A stretch of 64,000 nt of DNA from Berberis thunbergii (lineage: Eukaryota > Streptophyta > Magnoliopsida > Ranunculales > Berberidaceae), in the NCBI GenBank assembly GCA_003290165.1, contig QNQO01005888.1, positions 124,001 through 188,000 of the forward strand. Direction: 5' to 3'. Positions 20,721-32,560 of the stretch are shown piece after piece (the first letter of the stretch is position 1; each line of letters begins with the position of its first letter). A program made the position numbers and the translations under genes. Under the pieces are notes generated by a model. That model saw only the letters and a list, made by a program, of their open reading frames with translations. It searched no databases and was not told the origin of the DNA.

Positions 20721-22264
20721 CTAGTTGCCCATCTTCACTACGCCCGTAGCAAACAAACTTATTTGTGCATCCAGATAGAGCTCTCCCGGACGTGGAATTA
20801 CGCCAGCACCTCTCTTTGTAGTCGCCATTGCTCCCAAACCCTCATCCACGACCTTTCCTTTATCACAAGTAGCTGACCCTTGATTGTGAGACGACTCAAG
20901 GGAATCCAAAGGTAGAGAAGGAAGCGAATTGTCCAACGGACCCTCCATTACCCTGATATATAGCCTGGAACTAGATGGGGAACAATGCAAACTACAAGAA
21001 GGATGGCCTGCATTACCATGGCCACTGTCAAACGACCCACTAGTAGAACGATTGAACTCTAGAATCTCACGCAAAAATCCTCAATAGAACCTTCCAGTAA
21101 AATGGTTTTGGATTGTTTATCACAAGTAAAAGCTGCCACAGCAGCCATCATTAGCTTCTCAATCAAAGCTTCATCGTGCTCAGTACTCAGATGCGACACA
21201 TCTTCAACCCTTTCTAATCACTGGTAATCCCTCTCCCGGCCAGATACTTCGACCTTCGCTTTGGCAGGCTGATCAGGTTCTAGCTTTTTCTTCACAAAAG
21301 CAGACTATTTGGGAGCCAACTCGGTCCCAGCGCGAGACGTCTTTGAGCTCACAAAGGTGGCAAGCGTCTCAGAAAGCCCCTCCGTGTCAGACAAAGTAGG
21401 AGCCTTAACTTTAGAAGTCTTCCTCATTGTGGAAAGGGTTCCACCTTCAGACTTAACCTTCACAGTTTGGTAAAGAGTGGGGGCCACATGCCAGTTGGCC
21501 CACAACCGGCTATGACTAAAGTTAGTAAGACATATAACTTTCTCCATACTCATCTTCGGCATGTTGTAGAATGTCTTCATAGTGAACTGCCCCTCTGGAA
21601 AAAGAGGAGTGGTGGGGAATCTCCCTAGAAAGAAACATGCACTTGATCAGCATACAACCGAAGCAACGAAATCAAAGGGTGAAGCTAGACTTATGAAGTG
21701 GTTTGAACAGCCGCTCAAGAAGATGACCCTTGAACTTGAAGTATTTCGAATTCGAAAGAGCCAAGAAGCAACATTTCTGCCAAAACTTGAAGTCATTTGG
21801 CAACTTCCCTAAGCAGCGCGATGATGTCATCTTGCACACGACGTGATCATTTAGCCGATGAGAAGTCAACAACTGGATCACCCACGGAGTCACGTGGACA
21901 CTGACATCATTCTCTTTGATCAAAATAAGAAGGATGATCTTGTACCCACTGGGTACAAATTGGGCAAAAGGGACTCCAAAGAAATCCAAGAAGCTCCAAA
22001 TCTTGTCAATAACAGGATAATGAACTCCAATTTGAAGTATCCCGCTGTGCAAACAGACGAACACTTTCGGAAGAAACATCAGCTTCTAACCATCGTTCTA
22101 AGCATAAAATGGCAAGTCCTCGGGGACCCCAACGTCTTTTGAATTTTGTCAAGACTTGACTTGGAAATCAGCTTATCTTCGAAAAATTGGAGGCCCTTGG
22201 CTAAAGTTTCAACATCAAGATGGTTTTGACGAGCCATGACAAAGGTGAACAAGCTTTCAATCAA
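20721..22264 (-). pseudogene. Antisense aORF of element 3, N-terminal and middle parts
   Basis: Starts near MARQNHLDVETLAKGLQFF (about 22240), opposite to the element's own strand. After a frameshift, the 135-codon stretch 22079-21672 reads FLPKVFVCLHSGI, FFGVPFAQFVPSGYKI, ILLILIKENDVSVHV, FWQKCCFLALSNSKYFKF: the most complete copy of the N-terminal globular part. The middle (21580-21305, 21074-20721) is polar and Ser-rich with no recognised domain. The coiled-coil C-terminal part seen in elements 1 and 2 is missing. Function unknown; resemblance to plant transposon-protein domains rests on pattern only. Confidence 0.6.
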
Positions 22265-22485
22265 AGGACGAATAGAGTGAAATCTCTAAAAGCAAAGAAA
22301 TGAAAAACTCAATCTCCGCAGAAAGGAAGATCTAAATAGTGATTGGTTTTCCACTTCTTCTCACTCAACCGACACACACTTGATTAATGAACCGCGTGGC
22401 TCAAGCAACGATTCAGACTCGGTCATCATGAGCAGTGTTTCTTTTCAAGAAGTGACTTAGTGGACCAATGCGATGGCCCACTAAC

Positions 22486-22499
22486 TCGGGGGGAGTAGC
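22486..22499 (+). promoter_or_regulatory. Polypurine tract of element 3
   Basis: CGGGGGGAGTAGC directly before the 3' LTR, equivalent to the tracts of elements 1 and 2. Confidence 0.75.
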
Positions 22500-23119
22500 C
22501 AATGATACACCAAAGCAATTTCTCTTTAACACCGTACATGTGTCATGATGATCTCGAGAAATAATAGGCCCAAGCGTCAGCCCAACATTGATCCGGCCGA
22601 AGTGGTTCCAAGCCCACACAATGCAGTCCATTAGATGGACCCAAATCATTATAGCCAGCTAAGGCAAGTATCTCGAGGATCAACTTCAGACATGCAAGAC
22701 AACAACACTTTGCTTCCAACTAGGAAGCAAATACTAGAGTATACATCGCACATGGAAACTTCTATCTATGGAGTACTATCTGATTAGGAACTATCTCCCG
22801 CGTATTTAGGAGCACAAGGCTAACAGGAAAACTTTCATTCACAACACAACTCCTAATAAGAGAAGAATCTCCACAATGATCTTCTTCCTTAAACTATGCC
22901 ACTGATAGCATGGTCGAACAAGGACTTCAATACTATAAATAGGACATGAGGTTGGTAAGCTAAGGTACGCTACAAATTACCTGTTTACAACATTACGCCT
23001 TCATCAGATCCGTGTTGGTAAGCTAAGGTACGCTACAAAGTCCCTGTGGCTCACATGCGTTCCTTATGTAAGTCAGCAGGTTTGTAGGTCAAAACAGGGA
23101 GCGCAAATTGAATGCATCA
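22500..23119 (+). repeat. 3' LTR of element 3
   Basis: 620 bp from ...AATGATACACC to TGCATCA (23113-23119). It holds the family landmarks GAGAAATAATAGGCCCAAGC, AACTAGGAAGCAAATAC and TATAAATAGGACATGAGG. No primer site follows, so it is a 3' LTR. It has a partial repeat of the GTTGGTAAGCTAAGGTACGC block (22951 and 23014). Confidence 0.9.
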
Positions 23120-23943
23120 CCTGTATTTCTAACAATTCCTTGTAGGATGACAAGTCCGCTAATATTTTTGCAGGTCTGATTTGCCATAGTCAACATCTAC
23201 AGTGTAAGTACAAGTACAAAAATATTTTCTTTAATAATGATCAGAACTTATTAGGATGACACGATTGCCTCATTGAGGAGATATTTTGACCTATGATTTT
23301 CTTGCATGACAAATTTGTCTCGTTGAAGAACTACCAGCCTTTGAGTTGTGTTATTTTATTTTGTATGCAATTTCTTGTTATAACATGTACTTATTTTACT
23401 TATTAGAGTTGGAGATTACTCATGCCTGCTACCTCGCTGACCCAAGTAAATTTATGCTTCTTGGGTAAGTTCTTATTGAAACGTAGCCTATTAGCTTTTC
23501 AGGTTAAAGAATTTGTGGTCAGCCATTAGAGTTTTCTGTAGTTGGGAGCGAACGTTAAAGATTTTCCTGGTTAGAGTTAGTTTGTTTCATTTATTAAATT
23601 GTCTCAGTTGTTGTTGCTAAATGTTTTTCAGTTGTTGAATTTCATGTCCCAAATTGGGGGGGGGGAATAGATAATCCTACGTGGATATAAAGATTTTGTT
23701 TTTCTCAAAAAATCGGGGCGTGATAACATATTTAAACAAAAATCCTGAACCTCATGTTTAGACGAATTCAAGGTTTAAGGGATAACTCACTCTCGGCGTT
23801 TGAAATTTTTTTCCAACTGAATCAAAATTTGACCAAGTCTAACCCTAAAGTTTATATTATATATTTTTACCTTATAATAGGCTTGCACCTCAAAACTGAT
23901 TGAGGGCGAAATTGGGGATGGTGGCAATGGTGTTAAGTACATG
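23120..23943. other. AT-rich spacer, unassigned
   Basis: No coding frame or terminal repeat seen. Contains a run of ten G near 23658. This is the left flank of element 2. Confidence 0.4.
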
Positions 23944-23948
23944 ATACT

Positions 23949-24634
23949 TGATGATACATGGAAACATCCTCTCTCCTATGCAATACACGTGTTATGAGTA
24001 TCTCGAGAAATAATAGGCCCAGGCGTCAACCAAACACTAATCAAGCCCAAGCGGTGCCAAGCCAGCATAATGTTGTCCACCAGACAGGCTCAAATCATTA
24101 CAACCTACTAAGCCCAAGCGTCTCACAGCTATCATCGATACCCGTAAGCCCTACTAAGGCAAGTATCTCGAGGACCAGTTTCGGACAGGCAAGACAATAA
24201 CATTTTGTTATCAACTAGGAAGCAAATACCAGAGTATACGTCGCACATGAAAACTTCCATCTATGGACAACACTATAATTGGGAATTATTTCCTGCGGAT
24301 TTAGGAGCATAAGTTTAATAGGGAAACTTCCCTTTACAGCACAACTCCTAATTAGATAAGGATCTCCACGAAGATCTTCTTTCCTATACTAAACTACCAA
24401 TGACCTGGTCAAACCACACTCCAGCACTATAAATAAGACATGAGGTTGGTAAGCTAAGGTATGCTACAAATTTCCTGTTTACAACATTACACATTCCTCA
24501 AATCCCTGTATGAATTTAGCATCGGAGTGCCATCAGCCACCACAATCGTGGTCCATAGCTCACGTGTGTTCCTTGTGTAGGTCATCAGGTTAGCAGGTCA
24601 AGGTCAAAGCAGGGAGCAAAAATTGATTGCATTA
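23949..24634 (+). repeat. Element 2, 5' LTR
   Basis: 686 bp, starts TGATGATACATGG after TSD ATACT and ends TGCATTA. A TATA box CTATAAATA is at about 24427-24435, followed by the conserved GAGGTTGGTAAGCTAAGG. Confidence 0.9.
24427..24435 (+). promoter_or_regulatory. LTR TATA box
   Basis: CTATAAATA, conserved in position in the LTRs at 22500-23119, 23949-24634 and 35104-35747 and on the minus strand in the others. It probably directs element transcription, with the R region starting shortly downstream. Confidence 0.6.
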
Positions 24635-24635
24635 G

Positions 24636-24655
24636 TTTGGCGCCATTCGTGGGGA
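24636..24655 (+). promoter_or_regulatory. Primer-binding site of element 2
   Basis: TTTGGCGCCATTCGTGGGGA begins two bases after the LTR. The TGGCGCC core fits the Asp-tRNA-type site common in plant gypsy elements. Confidence 0.75.
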
Positions 24656-24710
24656 GCGACAAAGTTCCTGAACTTTTACTAGCATCATCTATCTTCAGAA
24701 TACAAGAAAT

Positions 24711-26423
24711 GATGACCACCAGATCACGTAACAATGGAGAACTAGGGGACACGTCAAACCCTCAGACTGGTGCCACTCCACCACTTCCAGCGTGCCGACA
24801 ATACATGAGCAGTAGACTCATGTTATCGTAAAAGTAACAGAGATGACAGACCCCGAGATAGATCTAAGATCATTCTATATACAGCAAATCCTACTAACGA
24901 TGAACACACTCAAGTCGCAGAAGCAGAAGCCTGGCAAGACACTAAGAGCATACGTCACGCATTTCAGTAATGATCAGACTTTCGTCAACGCGTGCCAATA
25001 ACGCAATGGCCATAGCGGCCTTACCCGACGGTCTGAGGAATGACAAGTTCTATAACTTCCTAACTCTCGATCAGTGTTCTAAAAATCGCTAGGCGGTGGT
25101 TGGGCGGCCAGCAGGTGCCTAGGCGGTTTTAGATTTTGTATTATAATTTTCATAATTTACAAAAATTTAGCATAATACATTAATATTTTATCAATTACTT
25201 CCAATTTAATGCCAGAATACATATGAAAAATTTATAAACATGAAAATATAAGTTTACATTAAAATTTATAATAGCATAAGTTGCATAACATAGAGTTTCA
25301 TAGAGATTAGAGAGAAAAAAGAATTACATACTTGATGAGTTGATGGTACCAACTACCAACATAACAAGAGAAATTCAGCTTCAAAAGTCAAAATTACGGC
25401 GCTTCCTTTCTCCCTGAGCTCCTAGTCCATCTTTGTGTATAGCCACGTATCCAAAATAACCTGTATTTTCAATGTTTTAAAACCCAAAATCAACACATAT
25501 TACAAAGTGCAAGTAAGTATCAATCTGATTCTACTATCAAATATCTATAGCAATTATCAAATATCTTATTCTCCTTCAATCTTAGAGTGAGGCAAAGCAA
25601 AGAGCCACAAGCTCATTTAATATATCAGTGAATTGCATGTCCAAAATAAACCCTATACTTAAAAAATCAGCATAGCTGGAACTAGAAGGGATAAATGGAA
25701 GCATTATAGGCAACATATACTTAAAAAATCAGCATATCTGTATACACTATACAGGCAACAACTTGGATTACAGGCAACATGTCACCCTATACAAAAGAAA
25801 TCAGCATATCTTTATTTTTTAATTACACACATTCACCCTATACACATCATATGACTAATTTTTTAATTACAGGCAGCATATTGTTAACCAAAAGTATGCA
25901 GGCAACATTAGATGGAAGCATCACAGGCAACAATCAGCATTACAGGCATTAGATGGAAGAATTACAACCTGCTAAATAATGGACACCCATCTTCCCTTAT
26001 TTTGCAAAACAAATCTCTATTTACATTGATCAGCAATGGTTACATCACACTTGGATATTTCAACATTGTTAATCTTCCATTTAATGCTCACCATATTAGA
26101 CACACTCTGAACCCCATACCACATCTGGAAATGTTGACAATGAACACATCAAAATATACAGACATAGCTAGACATACTAGACTTAACTATGTTTTTAGAA
26201 CACTGCTCTCGACCCACTAGCAAATATGGCGGACTTGGTGAAGGAAACACAGAGTTACATCACCCTAGAAGATGAACGAACCACTGGGAGAAAGGTCGAG
26301 CCTGAGGGGAAATCCTCTGATAAAAAGGTAATAGGTGAATTGGAAGGCATGACGTACTTCATGGGGCTCATTATGAGTCTGAACTATCAAATAGATCCAG
26401 GAAAAGAGTTCTCAGAGATATGA
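24711..26423 (+). pseudogene. Element 2 gag, split by an hAT insertion
   Basis: Gag forms the particle. The start is near MMTTRSRNNGELGD (24711). Capsid residues KTLRAYVTHFSNDQTFVNAC lie near 24940, and DGLRNDKFYNFL-like residues end at the hAT left border. After the hAT, coding resumes with NMADLVKETQSYITLEDER. Aligned to element 1, the two sides are contiguous when the hAT and one 8-bp TSD are removed. Stops and shifts occur in both halves. The zinc knuckle was not found. Confidence 0.65.
25072..26205. mobile_element. Non-autonomous hAT element inside gag of element 2
   Basis: 1134 bp. Terminal inverted repeats: left CAGTGTTCTAAAAA, right TTTTTAGAACACTG (perfect over 14 bp). 8-bp TSD CTCTCGAT (25064-25071) / CTCTCGAC (26206-26213), one mismatch. 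Left subterminal GGCGG-rich words (CTAGGCGGTGG, GCCTAGGCGG) fit the short transposase-binding motifs of hAT elements. A GGCAAC/CAGGCAACA word recurs in the right half. No transposase frame, so it depends on an autonomous relative. Confidence 0.9.
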
Positions 26424-26425
26424 GA

Positions 26426-26870
26426 GTCCAAGAGATATGCGGCGAGCGACAAAAGCCACAAGCCCAAAGACATGATCGTCCTATGCCACTAGCCTTTACA
26501 GACCAAGACCTCCAGGGCGTTCAGCTCCCGCATAATGATGCTCTGGTGATGACGATTTCCCTACCAAGCTGGGAAGTAAGGAGGTCCTTGGTGGAGACCG
26601 AAAGCTCGTTGAATGTTCTATTTTTCCGCACTTTCCACCACATGCAGCTAACGGAAGAAGCAGTGACCTCTGATAACCGTCCAATGATCGATTTCAGCGG
26701 CGAAAAACGCTTTTCGGTGAAAAAATACAACTAACAATAATCATGGGAGAGCCACCGACTCAAAAAACTCTGTTTCAAGAATTAATAGTGATCGATGCAC
26801 GTTCTACATATAATGTTGTCCTAGGGAGACCCTGGCTACACTAAATGGGAGCAACACCCAATAAATCAGA
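26426..26870 (+). pseudogene. Element 2 aspartic protease
   Basis: Frame reads FTDQDLQGVQLPHN, VRRSLVETESSLNVLF, DNRPMIDFSGEK, then in another frame VLGRPWLH. Collinear with the protease of element 1 (18714-19145). The active-site Asp is Glu here (VETESS in place of VDSESS), so the enzyme would be dead apart from the frameshift near 26730. Confidence 0.75.
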
Positions 26871-27161
26871 CAATCGGTACCTTACGAGGCAACCAGGCAG
26901 CTGCCAGAGAATGCTAGTACTTGATGGCACTGCGACTAGGTGATTCTCAATTAACAACTAGTCCCGTGGCCGAGATGTCACCCAATCTTACCGGAGAAGA
27001 TGAGATAGAGCAACCCATCCGAGACGACAAAGCTCCTATAAGCCCCTGGAGCAGACCCAACGCCAGTCAACCAGAGGAAGAAACCATCACAGTGTACTTC
27101 GACAGCCTTCTCGACAATAGGGTCGTTCAAATAGGTTCCCGCTTGAGCAAAAATTTTGTGG

Positions 27162-28045
27162 AACCAAGCTAGTCATAGCGTGAAGCAAAGTCGAAGCTAA
27201 ATCCGATGGCTTGGCTTTTTTTTTCAAAAAACGAAGGTATGGCGATGGCTTCATGCAAGTGAAGCGACCCTGAAAAAATAATTCATATTATATTTTAAAA
27301 AATCAATAATGGAAGTATGTTCTCGGAAAAATTAAAACCATGATTTCCTTAATTATATATTAATTACATAGTGTTAATATTAAATTTAAAATTTTAATTT
27401 ATTCCTTTTTTGAATTTTCATGGCGGTGTTCCCTCAGAAATGTAGTGGGTGCAAATAATTATCCAATTTAAAAACAAATTTCCCTCCCCCTTGTGCGTAC
27501 TGTTCATCGTTTCCTCCTCCCCTGTGTATTGTTCATCGTCTTCTTTGCTTGCGTCTGAGCAATCCAGCGAGTTTCTCCGCCTAAAGTCATTCCCTCTCTT
27601 CTTCATTTATATTCCTATTTCTTCCCTCCATTTTCCATTCTATTTTCCGACCAAAATCAGTAAGATAATTGCGTACTAGTCATTCTCTTCCTCCTCCCCT
27701 GTTCGCCTGCGTCCGAGCAATTCGGTTGGTTTCTTCGCCTAAAATTCTTTCATCTCTTCTTCCATTCTATTCCCCTTCCTCCCCATTTCTGTTCTTTTTT
27801 TTGACCAAAATCAGAGAAAATCAGTAAGACAATTCAAAATAAAATAAAAATAATTGGAGACATTTTGTAACATGAATCCACCGCTTTAGGCGCTCCAGGC
27901 TTCGGTAAAAATATGCAAAAATCCATGGTTTTTTGTGGATTCAGAGTAGTGGCCTAGCTTTGACCGAAGTGAAGCGATATGTTATGCCTTGGTCTGGCTT
28001 TTGGTTTTAAGCTGTTCAAAGCCATGGCTTTGATTACTCTGAGCG
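27162..28045. mobile_element. Unclassified insertion between protease and RT of element 2
   Basis: Alignment to element 1 shows that the coding of SRLSK (27150) should run directly into LTKLLQRNQNIF (28050). About 0.88 kb of foreign AT-rich DNA intervenes. It has many GAAGC/GCTTC words near both ends (AGCGTGAAGCAAAGTCGAAG on the left, GAAGTGAAGCGATATG on the right) and a duplicated phrase CTGTTCGCCTGCGTCCGAGCA / TTGCTTGCGTCTGAGCAA. A GAGC word borders both ends, which might be a TSD trace. Class cannot be decided; hAT-like or MULE-like is possible. Confidence 0.5.
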
Positions 28046-28049
28046 GAAC

Positions 28050-29470
28050 AACTAACAAAACTGCTACAACGGAACCAAAACATTTTTGCTTGGACCATGC
28101 GAGACATGGTGGTAATTGTCCCGTCAGTAATCACTCATCGCCTAGAGGTAGACCGTATGAGGAAAACCATACGGCAAAAGAAAAGGCTCGTGGCGCCTGA
28201 GAGAAATACGATCATAAACGAGGAGGAACAATGACTACTCAACGTGGACATGATCAAAGAAGCACGATACCCAGATTGGCTGGTAAACACTTTTTGGTGA
28301 GGAAGAAAAATGGGAAGTAGAGAGTATGCGTAGACTACACTAACCTGAACAAAGCCTGCCAGAAGGAAAACTTCCCACTTCCCTTCATCGATTAGATTGT
28401 GGACGCCACATCTAGGCACAACCTACTAAGTTTCATGGACGCCTACTCAAGTTACAACCAGATATTAATGCACCCCCCAGATCAAGAAAAATCCTCTTTT
28501 ATTACAGAGAGAGGAATATAATGTTATAGGGTGATGTCGTTTGGTTTGAAGAATGCAAGTGCTACATATCAAAGACTGGTAAACCGAATGCTCAAAGAAC
28601 AAATCAATAGGAACATGGAGGTCTACATAGATGATATGTTGGTCAAGAGCCTTCGCAGTCGTGACCACATAGGATACCTCACTGAAGCATTCAACAAACT
28701 TAGAAAAAATATTAGATGAAACTCAACCCTCAAAAGTGTACGTTCGGAGTTGAATCTGGGAAATTCCTAGGCTACATATTAAACAAAATGGGAATCGAAG
28801 CTGATCCAAAATAAATTCAGGCCCTTCTTGACATGAAAATCCTCGCCAACATCAGAGATTTTCAGACCTTGACCAGGAGGGTGGCAGCACTCAACAAGTT
28901 TATATCTAAATCATCCGACAAATGCCTTCCTTTCCTTAAAATACTAAAAGGAAGCAAAGGATTCTCGTGGGACGAAGAGTGCAAACAATCATTTCAAAGT
29001 CCGAAAGCATACATGGGGAGACCTAAGCTATTCTCAAAACTGGCGATAGGGAAAACACTCTACTTATACTTATCTGTTTTCAAGCACGCCGCCAGCTCAG
29101 CCCTCGTGCGAGTTGACCGAAGAATCCAAATGCCAGTGTACTATGCAAACAAAACCTTCATAGAAGCAGAAGCACACTACTTGGACCGGGAAAAGTTAAC
29201 CCTGGCACTGGTTGCATCCTCAAGATAACCAAGGCCTTATTTTCAGGCCCACTCCATAACAATTCTAACCAAGTACCAGCTTTGCACAGTTCTGCACAAG
29301 CCAGAGTTATCTGACAGGATGGTAAAATGGTCAGTAGAGCTCGGACAATTTGACATAAGTTATGCTCCAAGAATCACCATCAAAGCTCAAGCGCTGGTAG
29401 ATTTCATCGCCAAGTCACAGGCGAAGAAAAACCAAATACGAACCTTCAAGCCCAGGATTCAAGCAGTCAG
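28050..29470 (+). pseudogene. Element 2 reverse transcriptase and RNase H
   Basis: RT motifs in order: LTKLLQRNQNIFAW, VRKKNGK-RVCVDYTNLNKAC (first half of the fingers), FMDAYSSYNQI (first catalytic Asp), MSFGLKNASATYQRLVNRM and the intact active site YIDDMLVKSLR near 28628. The connection reads LTRRVAALNKFISKSSDKC and FSWDEECKQSFQS, followed by RNase H with VYYANKTFIEAE and later QFDISYAPRITIKAQALVDF. Several stops (TAG/TGA) and two shifts are present, yet more of the catalytic set survives than in element 1. Confidence 0.85.
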
Positions 29471-29930
29471 GGATGGACCTTAGATTGCGATGGATCATCG
29501 ACAGGAAAAACAAGCTGAGTTATGATCACACTTTGCTATTTAAGCGGCTCCATTCTAAAAAAACTCGTCAGATTCGGCTTTCCCGCTTCAAACAACGAAA
29601 CTGAATATGAAACCCTCTTGTTCAACCCGAAGCTAGCCTTAGGGATCAGAATAGATCACCTAACAACGTACTGTGACTCAAGACTGGTGGTCAACCAAGT
29701 CAAAGGAGAATTCAACAACAAGGACCCCCGCATGACAGCCTACCGCAAAAAGGTACTTCGTGCAATAAACAAGTTCTAAAGGTGCGAGTTCTTACAATGC
29801 GCTCGAGATGACAATAAAAGAGCTAAGGCGCTAGCCAGGGCCGAAGTCTCAAACGATCTCATCGAATACCAAAAGCAATCAAGCCTTGATGAAGAAGAAC
29901 CTAGAAATGTTTGTGCTACAAGCAAATCGC
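29470..29930 (+). pseudogene. Element 2 second (archaeal-type) RNase H
   Basis: CDGSSTGKTS (catalytic Asp) near 29488, then FGFPASNNETEYETLLF (catalytic Glu in NNETEYE), TTYCDSRLVVNQVKGEF (third acidic residue) and KDPRMTAYRKKV. This is the additional RNase H domain that marks the Tat lineage. The catalytic set is intact, though a stop after the first motif breaks the frame. Confidence 0.75.
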
Positions 29931-29959
29931 CGAATTGGATGACTTCGATTCTCAAATAT

Positions 29960-31125
29960 ATTGAAAGTTGAGCCCTGTCGGCCGATCGAAGCCAGAAGAC
30001 TAAAAAACAGAGCAGATCAACAAGTTATACAAGATATCAACGACAAGACTCCTATTTCGATTCCTGTCACCTCCCGAGGCAGATCAGGTCCTAGGAAGGA
30101 TCCACATGGGATACGTGGAAATCATTTGAATGGGAGAACCCTCGCCCACAAAGCATTAAATCTAGGGTACTATTGGTCAACAATGCAACGAGAAGCCAAA
30201 GATACTGTCCAAAAATGTGACAGATGTTAGAGGTTCACGCAATACACGCACATGCTTGCCCAACCACTAATGCAGATGACAAGTCCATGGGCATTTGAAC
30301 AATGGGGCATGGAAATCGTCATACCGCTCCCAGCATCAGCCAGCAAAAAATTCCTTGTTGTGGTAGTCGATTACTTCACTAAGTGGGTTGAAGCATAGCC
30401 CCTATCCAAGATAGAACAAGTCCAAATAAAGAAATTCATATGGGCAACCATCGTCTACAGATTTGGCATCCCCAGAGTATTGGTCAGAGACAATGGAACT
30501 CAATTCAAAGGTATCAAGGTTAAAAAACTATGCAAAAGTTTGAACATCAATCACCATTTTTCCTCGCCAGGCCACCCACAAGCCAACAACCAAGCGGAGG
30601 TTACCAACCGAACAATCCCGGAAGCAATCAAAAGGAAGTTTGACGCGACCAAAGGGAAATTGGTTTAAGAGCTACTAGGAATACTCTAGGCGTATTGGAC
30701 AACCAAAAGAATCCCTACCTAATAAACACCCTTCGCCCTGTCATACGGGTCAGAAGCCATAGTTCTGGTATAACTCAAAGTTCCCATCTTCCAAATGGAA
30801 GAATTAAGACCAGACGACAACGATGAGGCATTGCTCGTTAGACTAGACCTCCTCGAAGAAAAGGGATCTAGCCTCCACCAAGATAGCTGCCTACCAGCAA
30901 CTAATAGCGCAATACTACAACAAAATGGTCGTCACACGAATTCTGAGTGGGAAACTGGGTACTCAGAAAAATCAAGTAGAACATCAAAGAAGCTGGCTCA
31001 GAAATGGTGAACCCGAACTGGGAAGGACTCTACAGGGTGACCAAGGTCAACAGACCGGGACATACTGGTTGGAAGACGTAAATGACCATGGAATGTATAA
31101 CACCCTCAAAAAAAATTATCAATAA
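29960..31125 (+). pseudogene. Element 2 integrase
   Basis: HHCC finger: GIRGNHLNGRT then CDRC at about 30115-30230. Core: QWGMEIVIPL (first Asp reads Glu), VVDYFTKWVEA, VRDNGTQFKG (second Asp), HHFSSPGHPQANNQAEVTNR (Glu). The tail includes NDEALLVRLDLLEEK and a GPY-like WEGLYRVTKVNRPG-TYWLED block ending near 31125 (NTLKKNY). Stops and two frameshifts. Orientation and order match element 1. Confidence 0.85.
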
Positions 31126-31199
31126 GAATATTTGCTTTTACTAAACGTCCACTGCTGTTCGTAACGACCAACACAACCTCCAATCGTCCCCGCTATGAC

Positions 31200-32560
31200 C
31201 AAATTCTAGAGGTCATGCCAAATGCCTAGTCCGCTGCGCGCAGATGACTACAACTAAGGAAGTGAGAGTCTAGTCAGCGCTCTCACACCTGATGATGATG
31301 ACTTGCCAAAGGTTCATTGCTCTTCCACAGACAATGATCGCTGAACTTACTAGGTAAGCTTAGTCAATTAATGATTGAAGACGACGACTTATATTGCCCA
31401 ACGCCTAGTCCACTATACGCGGATAACGACGGCTAAGGAAGTGGGAATCTAGTCAGTGCTCTCATGCCTGATGACGACTACTCGCCAAGGGATCATTGTT
31501 ATCCCATAGACAATGATCGCCGAACTTACCAGATAAGCTTAGTCAGTTCGCGACTGATGACGATGACTTCTGGTGCCCAACGCTTAGTCTACTGCGCAAA
31601 AATGTTAACGGCTGAGGAAGTGAGAATCTAGTCAGCACTCTCACACCTGATGATGATGACTCGCCAAGGGATCATTGCTCTCCCACGGACAATGATCGTG
31701 GAACTTACTAGGTAAGCTTAGTCAGTTCACGATTGATAACAATGGCTTCTGGTGCCCAATGCCTAGTCCGCTGCACGCGGATGATGACAGTTGAGGAAGT
31801 GGGAGTCTAGTCAATGCTCTCACATCTGATGACAATGACTAGCAAAGGGATCATGTTCTTGCACAAACAATGATCGCCAAACTTACCAGGTAAGCTTAGT
31901 CATTTCGCGAATGATGACGATGGCTTCTGGTGCCCAAGGCCTAGTCTACTTCATGCGGATGACGACGGTTGAGGAAGTGGGAGTCTAGTCAGCGCTCTCA
32001 CGTCTGATGAAACGACTCGCCAAGGGATTATTGATCTCCCACAGACAATGATCGCTGAACTTACCAGTTAAGCTTAATCAGTTCGCGACTGATAAAGATG
32101 GCTTCTTGTGCCAAACGCCTACTTCGTTACACGCAGATGATGACGCCTGAGAAGTGGAAATCTAGTCAGCGTTCTCACACCTGATGACAATGACTCACTA
32201 AGGGATCATTGCACTTCCATAGATAATGATCGTCGAACTAACCAGGTACGCTTATTCAGTTCGCGACTGATGACGATCGCTTCTGGTATCCGACGCCTAG
32301 CCCGCTGCGAGCGAATGACGACAACTGAGAAAGTGGGAGTTTAGTCAGCGCTCTCACACTTGATGATGACGACTCTCCAAGGGACCATTGCTCCTTTACA
32401 GACAATGGCCGCCAAATCTTGTCAGACAAGCCCAGTTAATGACGACTAATGAATTGCAGCTTCTGATCAACACCTAAATCTATAGCTCGCATTGTGCGGG
32501 AGTTGATTATTTAGATGGTGGAAGCTTGATCAACTCCGACTGATGTCGATGGCTTGCCAT
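31200..32560. repeat. ~179-bp tandem array, 7-8 units, in element 2
   Basis: The anchor TAGTCAGCGCTCTCAC recurs at 31271, 31450, 31629, 31808, 31986, 32163 and 32341 (spacing 177-179), with a decayed eighth unit near 32524. Units contain CAATGATCGC, GCCTAGTCCGCT and GACTGATGACGA words. It is the reverse complement of the array at 14395-15200, as expected for elements in opposite orientation. Confidence 0.95.

Larger units (their letters stand above)
20660..23119 (+). mobile_element. Element 3: 3' remnant of a plus-strand family-1 gypsy element
   Basis: Only the aORF region, the purine tract and the 3' LTR remain; pol and the 5' LTR are gone. Orientation is set by purine tract then LTR. The left boundary near 20660-20720 is approximate, and no TSD can be assigned because the left end is lost. 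Confidence 0.75.

Noticed and set aside
22500..23119. Solo LTR
   Set aside because: A purine tract and aORF DNA precede it, so it is the 3' LTR of a truncated element.
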